From: Pontibacterium granulatum | GTDB lineage: Bacteria; Pseudomonadota; Gammaproteobacteria; Pseudomonadales; Balneatricaceae | Direction of reading: 5' to 3' | DNA: 64,000 bases | NCBI RefSeq assembly: GCF_029961155.1 | Contig: NZ_JASBRH010000012.1 | Span: forward strand, 1-64,000 | Part shown: positions 56,727 to 64,000 of the stretch, piece after piece | How positions within the stretch are numbered: the stretch's first letter is position 1 | Layout of the letters: every line of letters begins with the position of its first letter | Program-made: the position numbers and the translations under genes | Notes under the pieces: generated by a model | Seen by the model: the letters and a program-made list of their open reading frames with translations, nothing else | What the model was told of the DNA's origin: nothing | Databases searched by the model: none

Positions 56727-57869
56727 GTGACATCTGAACGCCAACAGTTAGTCAAAGGAAAGCGCTGGGTCGTTAAGATCGGGAGTGCCTTGCTGACCAA
56801 TGATGGTCAGGGGCTGGATCATGCGGCGATCGCTCACTGGGTGGAGCAGCTGGCTGCTCTGCGTGCGCAGGGTATGGAAATCGTACTGGTATCTTCAGGT
56901 TCTATTGCTGAGGGTATGACGCGTCTTGGCTGGACTGAGCGACCCCATGAGGTGTTCAAGTTGCAGGCAGCGGCTGCCGTGGGTCAGATGGGGCTGGTGC
57001 AGGCTTATGAGACCAACTTTCAGCGTCATGGTACGCATACGGCGCAGATTCTGTTGACCCACGAAGATCACTCCGACCGTAAGCGTTATCTGAATGCGCG
57101 TGCGACCCTGCGTAGCTTGCTGGAGTTGGGGGTGGTGCCGGTGGTTAACGAGAACGACACTGTGGTCACCAATGAGATCCGCTTTGGTGATAACGATACT
57201 CTGGGGGCGCTGGTTGCGAACCTGGTGGAGGCGGATGGTCTGGTGATCCTCACCGACCAGCGTGGTCTCTACAAGGAGGACCCGCGTAAGAATCCGGATG
57301 CTGAGTTTGTTTCTGAAGGGCGTGCGGGTGATCCGGTGCTGGATGCGATGGCTGGCGGCGGCGGTAAGCTGGGTCGGGGTGGTATGGCAACCAAAGTGCG
57401 CGCAGCTAAGCTGGCGGCCCGCTCTGGTGCTGTAACCGTGATTGCCAGTGGGCGTGAAGACAATGTGCTGACCCGTCTACGTACCGGTGAAAGTATCGGT
57501 ACCTTGTTGGTGCCTGATCAGCAGCCGGAAGCTGCGCGTAAACAGTGGATTGCCGGTCACCTGCAGGCGAAAGGTACCCTGGTGCTGGATGCGGGGGCGG
57601 TGAAAGCGCTGACTACCGGTGGTAAGAGTTTGCTGCCGGCCGGTGTGAAGAGCGTAAAGGGTAACTTCTCTCGTGGTGAGATGGTGCTGATGGTCGATGA
57701 AAACGACTACATCGTGGCACGCGGTCTGGTGAACTACGGTATCGAAGCAGCGCGTAAAATCATCGGCAAGCCAAGTTCGCAGATTGAGTCCATTCTGGGC
57801 TTTGTGGGTGAGGCGGAGTTGGTGCATCGCGACAATCTGGCACTGAGCAGTCGGGCGGCGCCTGTCTGA
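56727..57869 (+). CDS. proB: Glutamate 5-kinase
   Basis: The 380-residue enzyme phosphorylates glutamate, first step of proline synthesis. It has the amino acid kinase domain ([51 protein letters not shown]) and a C-terminal PUA domain. The initiator is GTG at 56727 after TTGAGGT. Confidence 0.96.
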   Translation: MTSERQQLVKGKRWVVKIGSALLTNDGQGLDHAAIAHWVEQLAALRAQGMEIVLVSSGSIAEGMTRLGWTERPHEVFKLQAAAAVGQMGLVQAYETNFQRHGTHTAQILLTHEDHSDRKRYLNARATLRSLLELGVVPVVNENDTVVTNEIRFGDNDTLGALVANLVEADGLVILTDQRGLYKEDPRKNPDAEFVSEGRAGDPVLDAMAGGGGKLGRGGMATKVRAAKLAARSGAVTVIASGREDNVLTRLRTGESIGTLLVPDQQPEAARKQWIAGHLQAKGTLVLDAGAVKALTTGGKSLLPAGVKSVKGNFSRGEMVLMVDENDYIVARGLVNYGIEAARKIIGKPSSQIESILGFVGEAELVHRDNLALSSRAAPV

Positions 57870-57891
57870 ATCGGTCTTTAAAGTGATTCTC

Positions 57892-57921
57892 AAAAGGCTG
57901 GCAGTGATGTCGGCCTTTTTT
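57892..57921 (+). terminator. Terminator of proB
   Basis: AAAAGGCTG pairs with CGGCCTTTT around GCAGTGATGT, followed by TTTTTTG. Confidence 0.85.
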
Positions 57922-57952
57922 GTTTGTGCTTGCTATGGATAAAAACAGGCAC

Positions 57953-57980
57953 AAAAAAACCGGCAGAAGCCGGTTTTTCT
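57953..57980 (-). terminator. Terminator of rpsT
   Basis: AAAAACCGGC / GCCGGTTTTT with an AGAA loop, just beyond the rpsT stop on the minus strand. Confidence 0.9.
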
Positions 57981-57998
57981 AAGAAAGCAGTGAGGCGA

Positions 57999-58262
57999 TT
58001 AAGCCAGTGCTTTGATGCGCGCGTTCAGGCGGCTCTTAGTGCGAGCGATCTTAGCTTTGCTGAAGATGCCTTTGTTCACAGAGCTGTCCATGATTGGGCG
58101 AGCAGTTTTCAGTGCTTCGTTAGCAGCTGCCTGGTCGCCTGCATCGATAGCAGCAACAACTTTCTTGATGTAGGTACGCACCATGGAGCGCAGGCTAGCG
58201 TTGTGCTGGCGACGCTTTTCCGCCTGGCGAGCGCGTTTACGAGATCCTGCGGAATTTGCCAC
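57999..58262 (-). CDS. rpsT: 30S ribosomal protein S20
   Basis: The 87-residue product ANSAGSRKRARQAEKRRQHN is S20, a primary 16S rRNA binder. The initiator is GTG at 58262 after AAGGAGT. E. coli rpsT uses TTG, and S20 there represses its own translation, so a weak start codon seems a kept feature. No ATG alternative fits. Confidence 0.96.
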   Translation of the reverse strand: MANSAGSRKRARQAEKRRQHNASLRSMVRTYIKKVVAAIDAGDQAAANEALKTARPIMDSSVNKGIFSKAKIARTKSRLNARIKALA

Positions 58263-58303
58263 AGTCCGACTCCTTAAACGTTATCTGGTTAAAAATACAA
58301 CTC

Positions 58304-58323
58304 GACACCCATGTGCAGGTGTC
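58304..58323 (-). promoter_or_regulatory. Hairpin in the rpsT leader
   Basis: GACACC and GGTGTC pair in the 5' leader of rpsT, about 42 bases before the start codon. It may take part in S20 autoregulation; unproven. Confidence 0.35.
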
Positions 58324-58340
58324 AAAAATTGAGAGGCGAG

Positions 58341-58369
58341 ATTATTCACATTTGTAAGGGCAGTGTCAA
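58341..58369 (-). promoter_or_regulatory. Promoter of rpsT
   Basis: On the minus strand a perfect TTGACA (58364-58369) and AATAAT (58341-58346) are 17 bases apart, about 80 bases before the GTG. Confidence 0.65.
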
Positions 58370-58438
58370 TAAAAGGATGAGCATTTTTCAGGGGGCGGGG
58401 GTATTATTGCCGCAGTTAAGCCCGCTGAGGATAGATAC

Positions 58439-60028
58439 TTGGACGAACAGAAGGAAAAGCCGGCGTCTGCAGATGCAAACAAGGTGAAGTCATCCAGCTT
58501 GCTGCGCTCCAGTGGTGTGGTGGGCATCATGACGATGCTGTCCCGAATTCTCGGGCTGGTACGCGATGTGGTGGTGGCCAATTACTTTGGTGCCTCCGGC
58601 AGTGCCGATGCTTTTTTTGTGGCCTTCAAAATACCGAACTTTCTGCGCCGTCTGTTTGCTGAAGGGGCTTTTTCGCAGGCGTTTGTGCCGGTGTTGTCCG
58701 AATATCGCAGTCAGCGGGATTATGCGGCAGTTAAAGCGCTGATAGACCGTGTGGCCGGTACCCTGGGGGCCACCCTGATTACTGTAACGGTTATCGCCAT
58801 GCTGGGTGCGCCGCTTTTGACCGCGCTGTTTGCGCCCGGATTCTATATGGCCGGCGGTGAGAAGTTTGATCTGGCCGCCGAGATGTTGCGCATTACCTTT
58901 CCGTATCTGCTGCTGATCTCGCTGACCGCCTTTGCCGGGGCGATCCTCAACAGCTACGAGCGATTCGCGGTGCCGGCGTTTACCCCGGTGTTGCTCAACG
59001 TCACCCTGATCAGCTCGGCGGTCTTTCTGTCACCGCTGTTTGATCCGCCGATCCTGGCGCTGGCCTGGGGGGTAATGATCGCGGGTGTGGTGCAGTTGGT
59101 TTTCCAGCTGCCGTTCCTGATGCGCTTGCGCCTGTTGCCCTGTCCTGTGGTGGATCGTACCGATGAGGGGGTGCGTCGGATTCTGAAGCTGATGCTGCCG
59201 GCGTTGTTTGGTGTATCGGTTACCCAGATCAACCTGTTGCTGGATACGGTGCTGGCGTCATTCCTGAAGACCGGCAGTGTGTCCTGGTTGTACTACTCCG
59301 ACCGTCTGGCTGAATTGCCGCTGGGTGTGTTTGGTATCGCCATAGCTACGGTGATTCTGCCGAGTTTGTCCCGCAAGCATGCGGAAAAGTCGGCGGAGCA
59401 CTTCTCCCATACACTCGACTGGGCGATCCGCATGGTATTGCTGATCGGTCTGCCGGCCGCGGTGGCGCTGTTTATTCTGGCCGGGCCGATGATCGTGACC
59501 CTGTTCCACTACGGCGCGCTGACCGACCGTGACGTGACGATGGCGTCGATGAGCTTGCAGGCCTATGCCTGCGGTGTGCTGGCGTTCATGCTGATCAAAG
59601 TGCTGGCGACCGGTTACTTCTCGCGCCAGGACACCAAAACACCGGTGAAAATCGGTATCCAGGCGGCGGTGGCCAATATGGTGTTCAACCTGATGTTGAT
59701 CTACCCGCTGCAGCACGTGGGTCTGGCGGCTGCGACCTCGCTGTCGGCGTTCCTGAATGCGGGGCTGTTGCTGCGTGGTTTGCTGCAGGCAGGTGTGTTC
59801 CAGTGGCAACCGGGCTGGAATATCATGCTGTTCCGTTTGCTGATGGCCAATGCGGCGATGGCTGCGTTGCTGATCTGGCTGGCGGGCGATCTGCAGCAGT
59901 GGCTGCAATGGGGTGTGCTGGACCGTGCCTGGCACATGGCGGTTCTGGTGTTTGGTGGTGCTGGCGTGTACCTGTTGACACTGGTCTTGATGGGGATGCG
60001 TCCCGCGCATCTGAAAAATGTCGGTTGA
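58439..60028 (+). CDS. murJ: Lipid II flippase MurJ
   Basis: The 529-residue membrane protein has about 14 transmembrane helices and MurJ motifs: MLSRILGLVRDVVVANYFGA, FFVAFKIPNFLRRLFAEGAF, FVPVLSEYR, TVLASFLKTGSVSWLYYSDR and LPLGVFGIAIATVILP. It flips lipid II for peptidoglycan. The start is TTG at 58439, 8 bases after GAGG; no upstream ATG exists in frame and the first downstream ATGs would cut into the first helix. Confidence 0.94.
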   Translation: MDEQKEKPASADANKVKSSSLLRSSGVVGIMTMLSRILGLVRDVVVANYFGASGSADAFFVAFKIPNFLRRLFAEGAFSQAFVPVLSEYRSQRDYAAVKALIDRVAGTLGATLITVTVIAMLGAPLLTALFAPGFYMAGGEKFDLAAEMLRITFPYLLLISLTAFAGAILNSYERFAVPAFTPVLLNVTLISSAVFLSPLFDPPILALAWGVMIAGVVQLVFQLPFLMRLRLLPCPVVDRTDEGVRRILKLMLPALFGVSVTQINLLLDTVLASFLKTGSVSWLYYSDRLAELPLGVFGIAIATVILPSLSRKHAEKSAEHFSHTLDWAIRMVLLIGLPAAVALFILAGPMIVTLFHYGALTDRDVTMASMSLQAYACGVLAFMLIKVLATGYFSRQDTKTPVKIGIQAAVANMVFNLMLIYPLQHVGLAAATSLSAFLNAGLLLRGLLQAGVFQWQPGWNIMLFRLLMANAAMAALLIWLAGDLQQWLQWGVLDRAWHMAVLVFGGAGVYLLTLVLMGMRPAHLKNVG

Positions 60029-60130
60029 TCTCTCTGTAGCGCTTGTAATTCCTTGGTCTGATAGGTACTCGCAGGCGCACAATTAGGCTATAATTTGCCG
60101 TTTGTTTTTTGGGGCTTGGCTGTTGTAGTG

Positions 60131-61063
60131 ATGGAACTCATTCGAGGATTACACAATCTGCGTGATAAACACCGGGGCTGCGTGGCCACCATCGGTAATT
60201 TCGATGGTGTTCATCTGGGGCATCGCCGGGTGTTGGAGCAGGTTAAAGCCAAGGCTGCGGAACTGGGCCTGCCCTCGGTCGCGATCACCTTCGAGCCTCA
60301 GCCGCGTGAGTTTTTTGCCGGCGACAAAGCGCCACCACGCCTCACCCGCTTTGATGAGAAAGTACGCCTGCTGAAGGCGGAAAACATCGATCGGGTACTT
60401 TGTCTGACCTTCAATAAGCGTCTGCAATCGATGTCGGCGGAAGAGTTTATTGATGAGCTGCTGCTGAAAGGGCTGGCGGTACAGCACTTTGTGGTGGGTG
60501 ACGATTTCCGTTTCGGTTGTGACCGGGCCGGTGACTACAACATGCTGTGTGAGAGTGGTGCCCGTCACGGTTTCTCCGTGGTGAATACTGCCACTTTCCT
60601 GATGGACGGGGACCGGGTGTCCAGTACCCGTATCCGTGCAGCGTTGGAACAGAACGATTTTACCCTGGCCGAACGCCTGCTGGGCCGTCGCTACACTGTG
60701 ACGGGGCGGGTGCTGCATGGCCAGAAACTGGGACGGCAGCTGGGTGTGCCAACGGCCAATATCCGTATGCACCGTTTCCCATGCCCGATGCGGGGTGTAT
60801 ATGCCGTACGCGTCGCGATGCCCGACGGCAGTTTTGAAAACGCGGTATGCAACGTGGGTATGCGACCGACCGTCAACGGCGTACAGCCGGTGCTTGAAGC
60901 TCATTTGCTGGACTTCAAAGGACACCTGTACGGCCAGTTGCTGAGCGTGGAATTTTTAGAATTTATCCGTCCCGAACAGAAGTTCGATGGACTGGAGCAG
61001 CTTAAAGAGCAGATCTTTGCAGATATCGATCAGGTGCGCGCTTACTTCGCGCAGAACACCTGA
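60131..61063 (+). CDS. ribF: Bifunctional riboflavin kinase/FAD synthetase
   Basis: The 310-residue protein makes FMN and FAD. The N-terminal adenylyltransferase has [17 protein letters not shown] and the C-terminal flavokinase has [27 protein letters not shown] at 60089-60094 may be the -10 box. The ATG at 60131 gives [12 protein letters not shown], the family start; the ribosome-binding site is weak. Confidence 0.95.
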   Translation: MELIRGLHNLRDKHRGCVATIGNFDGVHLGHRRVLEQVKAKAAELGLPSVAITFEPQPREFFAGDKAPPRLTRFDEKVRLLKAENIDRVLCLTFNKRLQSMSAEEFIDELLLKGLAVQHFVVGDDFRFGCDRAGDYNMLCESGARHGFSVVNTATFLMDGDRVSSTRIRAALEQNDFTLAERLLGRRYTVTGRVLHGQKLGRQLGVPTANIRMHRFPCPMRGVYAVRVAMPDGSFENAVCNVGMRPTVNGVQPVLEAHLLDFKGHLYGQLLSVEFLEFIRPEQKFDGLEQLKEQIFADIDQVRAYFAQNT

Positions 61064-61086
61064 ACATCAATCCGGAAGCGACAATC

Positions 61087-63903
61087 ATGACCGATTATAA
61101 AGCGACACTGAACCTGCCGGAGACGGCATTCCCGATGCGAGGCAACCTGGCCCAGCGCGAACCAAAGATGTTGGAGCGTTGGCAGAAAATGGGCCTGTAT
61201 CAGAAAATTCGTGAAGTAAGCAAAGGTCGCAAGAGCTTCATTCTGCACGACGGCCCTCCATACGCAAACGGCAACATCCACATCGGTCACGCGGTGAACA
61301 AGATCATCAAAGATATGATCGTAAAATCCCGCACCCTGTCCGGCTTCGACGCGCCTTACATCCCTGGTTGGGACTGTCACGGCCTGCCGATCGAGCATCA
61401 GGTAGAGAAAAAGCACGGCAAAGCGGGCGTAAAAGTTCCGTACGCGGATTTCCGTAAGAAGTGCCGTGAGTACGCTGCCAAGCAGGTAGAAGGTCAGAAG
61501 GCTGATTTCATCCGTCTGGGCGTGCAGGGCGACTGGGATAATCCATACCTGACCATGAGCTACCAGATGGAAGCGGACATCATCCGCTCTCTGGGTAAGA
61601 TCGTGGACAACGGCCACCTGCGCAAAGGGTTCAAGCCGGTTCACTGGTGTCTGGACTGTGGTTCTGCACTGGCAGAAGCGGAAGTGGAATACCAGGACAA
61701 AACCTCTCCGGCGATCGATGTGCGCTTCCCTGCGGCCAACGCGGCAGAGATGGCGGCGGAGTTTGGGCTGGTCGATAACAGCCTGCCGGTATCCGTTGTG
61801 ATCTGGACCACCACGCCATGGACCCTGCCGGCGAACCTGGCGGTGTCTCTGCACCCGGAGCTGGAATACGCGCTGGTGAAGCTGGACAACGGTCAGGGCG
61901 ACGAGCTGGTTGTACTGGCTGACGCGCTGGTGAACGCTGCGATGCAGCGCTACGGCGTGGAAAACTTCGAGATCGTGGGCCGCACCGTGGGCAGCAACCT
62001 GGAACACCAGCAGTTGCAGCACTGTTTCTACAGCCGTCAGGTGCCGGTGATCCTGGGCGATCACGTGACCACTGACGCCGGTACCGGTAACGTACACACC
62101 GCACCGGGCCATGGTCAGGAAGACTTCCAGGTTGGTCAGAAATACAACTTGGGTGTGCTGAACCCGGTTGCTGACAACGGTGTTTTCGTGGAAGGCACCG
62201 AGCTGTTTGAAGGCCAGCACGTGATGAAGGCCAACGACAACGTGATCGAGGTGCTGCAGGAACGCGGTACCCTGATGCATCACGACAAGCTGCACCACAG
62301 CTACCCGCACTGCTGGCGTCACAAAACGCCGCTGATCTTCCGTGCGACGCCACAGTGGTTCGTGGCGATGGACGACAACGGCCTGCGTCAGCAGACCCTG
62401 GACGCCGTGAAAGGCGTGCGCTGGGTACCAGAGTGGGGTCAGAACCGTATCGAAGCGATGTTGGAGCAGAGCCCGGACTGGTGTATCTCTCGTCAGCGTA
62501 CCTGGGGTGTGCCGATCGCACTGTTTGTACACAGTGAAACCCAGGAGCTGCACCCACGTACTGCCGAGCTGATCGAGCAGGTGGCGCTGAAAGTGGAAGA
62601 GCAGGGCATCGAAGCCTGGTTCGAGCTGGAAGCGGACGAGCTGCTCGGTGACGAAGCGGAGCTGTACAGCAAGGTGACCGACACCCTGGACGTATGGTTC
62701 GACTCCGGTGTAACCCACCAGGGCGTGCTGGGTCGCCGCGAAGGTCACCGCTACCCTGCAGATCTGTATCTGGAAGGGTCCGACCAGCACCGAGGCTGGT
62801 TCCAGTCCTCCCTGAAAACAGGTCTGGCGATCACCGGTCAGGCGCCTTACAAACAGGTGCTGACCCACGGCTTCACCGTAGACGGTCAGGGCCGCAAGAT
62901 GTCCAAGTCGATCGGTAACGTCGTTGCGCCACAGGAAGTGATGAACAAGTACGGTGCAGATATCCTGCGTCTGTGGGTGGCGTCTACTGACTACCGCAAC
63001 GAGATGACCTGCTCCGACGACATCCTGAAGCGTGCAGCGGACGCCTACCGTCGTATCCGTAACACTGCTCGTTTCCTGCTGGCGAACCTGAACGGTTTTG
63101 ATCCGGCGAAGGACCTGGTGGCACCAGAAAACATGGTGGCGCTGGATCGCTGGGCGGTTGATCGTGCGGCGAAGCTGCAGAAAGAGCTGCTGAGCCACTA
63201 CGAGAACTATGAGTTCCTGAACGTGTACCAGAAAGTGTCTATCTTCTGTTCCCAGGAGATGGGTGGTTTCTACCTGGATATCATCAAGGACCGTCAGTAC
63301 ACCGCTGCCACTGACGGTGTGGCACGTCGCTCTTGTCAGACTGCGCTGTACCACATCGTGGAAGCACTGACCCGCTGGGTTGCGCCGATCCTCAGCTTCA
63401 CCGCTGACGAGATCCTGGAGCAGATTCCGGGCGAGCACGACGAATCCGTGCTGCTGGGTACCTGGTACGAAAACCTGGCGGAACTGCCGGAAGGCGAGGC
63501 ACTGGATGTCGAATTCTGGAATCAGGTGATGGCGGTTAAAACCGCAGTGAACAAGGAATTGGAGGCGCGCCGTAACGAAGGCCTGATCGGTTCCAGCCTG
63601 GAAGCGGAAGTGACCCTGTACTGCGACGACGCGTTGAAAGCACAGCTGGACAAGCTGGGTGACGAGCTGCGCTTTGTTCTGATTACCTCCAAGGCGGCCG
63701 TGGCTGCAGCAGCGGACGCATCCGATGCTCAGGCGACTGACGTGAATGGTCTGCAGGTGAGCGTAGCGAAAACCGAATACGCCAAGTGTGGTCGTTGCTG
63801 GCACCACCGTGAAGACGTGGGTGCAAACGCCGAGCACGAAGAGCTGTGTGGTCGCTGTGTAGACAACGTAGCAGGTGAAGGTGAAAGCCGCAGCTTCGCG
63901 TAA
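61087..63903 (+). CDS. ileS: Isoleucyl-tRNA synthetase
   Basis: The 938-residue class I synthetase equals the E. coli length. It has the HIGH-type motif [16 protein letters not shown], the editing-domain region [15 protein letters not shown], the KMSKS loop [10 protein letters not shown], and a C-terminal zinc finger [12 protein letters not shown]...CGRCVDNV. Codon use is that of a highly expressed gene. Confidence 0.98.
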   Translation: MTDYKATLNLPETAFPMRGNLAQREPKMLERWQKMGLYQKIREVSKGRKSFILHDGPPYANGNIHIGHAVNKIIKDMIVKSRTLSGFDAPYIPGWDCHGLPIEHQVEKKHGKAGVKVPYADFRKKCREYAAKQVEGQKADFIRLGVQGDWDNPYLTMSYQMEADIIRSLGKIVDNGHLRKGFKPVHWCLDCGSALAEAEVEYQDKTSPAIDVRFPAANAAEMAAEFGLVDNSLPVSVVIWTTTPWTLPANLAVSLHPELEYALVKLDNGQGDELVVLADALVNAAMQRYGVENFEIVGRTVGSNLEHQQLQHCFYSRQVPVILGDHVTTDAGTGNVHTAPGHGQEDFQVGQKYNLGVLNPVADNGVFVEGTELFEGQHVMKANDNVIEVLQERGTLMHHDKLHHSYPHCWRHKTPLIFRATPQWFVAMDDNGLRQQTLDAVKGVRWVPEWGQNRIEAMLEQSPDWCISRQRTWGVPIALFVHSETQELHPRTAELIEQVALKVEEQGIEAWFELEADELLGDEAELYSKVTDTLDVWFDSGVTHQGVLGRREGHRYPADLYLEGSDQHRGWFQSSLKTGLAITGQAPYKQVLTHGFTVDGQGRKMSKSIGNVVAPQEVMNKYGADILRLWVASTDYRNEMTCSDDILKRAADAYRRIRNTARFLLANLNGFDPAKDLVAPENMVALDRWAVDRAAKLQKELLSHYENYEFLNVYQKVSIFCSQEMGGFYLDIIKDRQYTAATDGVARRSCQTALYHIVEALTRWVAPILSFTADEILEQIPGEHDESVLLGTWYENLAELPEGEALDVEFWNQVMAVKTAVNKELEARRNEGLIGSSLEAEVTLYCDDALKAQLDKLGDELRFVLITSKAAVAAAADASDAQATDVNGLQVSVAKTEYAKCGRCWHHREDVGANAEHEELCGRCVDNVAGEGESRSFA

Positions 63904-63915
63904 GGATCGTTGCTG

Positions 63916-64000
63916 ATGTTGTCCTCGTCCCGCACAGGTTCACTGGTCTGGTTATGGCTAAGCGCCGTCGTGGTGGCAGTGGATCTGTGGTCCAAGTTTG
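63916..64000 (+). CDS. lspA: Lipoprotein signal peptidase, N-terminal fragment (cut by window edge)
   Basis: The last 85 bases encode MLSSSRTGSLVWLWLSAVVV then AVDLWSKF, matching the first membrane helix and D-x2-SK region of LspA. The ileS-lspA order supports the call. The rest is outside the window. Confidence 0.88.
   Translation, partial: MLSSSRTGSLVWLWLSAVVVAVDLWSKF

Noticed and set aside
60029-60130. FMN riboswitch before ribF
   Set aside because: The 100-base gap shows none of the conserved FMN-riboswitch segments and is too short.

Overview
The window is a bacterial chromosome segment from a gammaproteobacterium, most likely a marine Oceanospirillales member (Marinobacterium/Neptunomonas/Nitrincola-like). 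This placement is an inference. It rests on the contiguous S10-spc-alpha ribosomal block after a tuf gene, the fabA-fabB pair, the ispB-rplU-rpmA-obgE-proB and rpsT-murJ-ribF-ileS-lspA gene orders, the TRAP transporter with a TeaD-like stress protein, and the soluble NAD-dependent formate dehydrogenase. I saw no tRNA, rRNA, CRISPR array or intact insertion sequence.

Layout. (1) 1-14105: the end of tuf, then the S10, spc and alpha ribosomal operons, with secY, rpmJ, rpoA and rplQ, on the plus strand; several intercistronic hairpins and two strong promoters are visible. (2) 14202-19017: uvrA and ssb (divergent), then an OhrR-type MarR regulator facing two tiny exported or membrane proteins. (3) 18998-31938: an accessory catabolic island bracketed by two closely related LysR regulators. 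It encodes a Rieske oxygenase and its flavin/ferredoxin reductase, an SDR, an unknown 203-residue protein, a divergent DUF1116 protein, an amidase, a divergently transcribed glyoxalase-I-like protein, and a TRAP carboxylate transporter (P, Q, M subunits) with a UspA protein. (4) 32046-39306: a ModE-like regulator divergent from fdsGBA-fdhD-fdsD, a molybdenum-dependent NAD-linked formate dehydrogenase. (5) 39543-46831: an RmlD-like reductase, a SirB-like membrane protein, and molybdenum cofactor genes moaA, moaB, moeA, moaC and moaD with two acyltransferase genes among them. A 186-bp near-palindrome lies after moeA. (6) 47028-64000: a purine permease, a stand-alone second EF-G, fabB-fabA, tpm, ispB, rplU-rpmA-obgE-proB, rpsT, murJ, ribF, ileS and the start of lspA.

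How it fits together. The molybdenum cofactor genes next to Fds suggest co-localised supply of cofactor to the formate dehydrogenase. The Rieske oxygenase carries the E-C-Y-H-C type iron motif of the quaternary-amine (GbcA/CntA) group, and its partner is a CntB-like reductase. One speculative reading is that the island imports a carboxylated N-alkyl or amide compound through TRAP, removes alkyl groups oxidatively, and sends one-carbon product toward formate and Fds. The amidase and the partnerless DUF1116 protein (a family otherwise tied to oxamate carbamoyltransferase) do not fit a pathway I know, so this island is the best candidate for an undescribed system here. Most intergenic structures below are hand-found inverted repeats. 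Their pairing is read from the sequence; their function is inferred.
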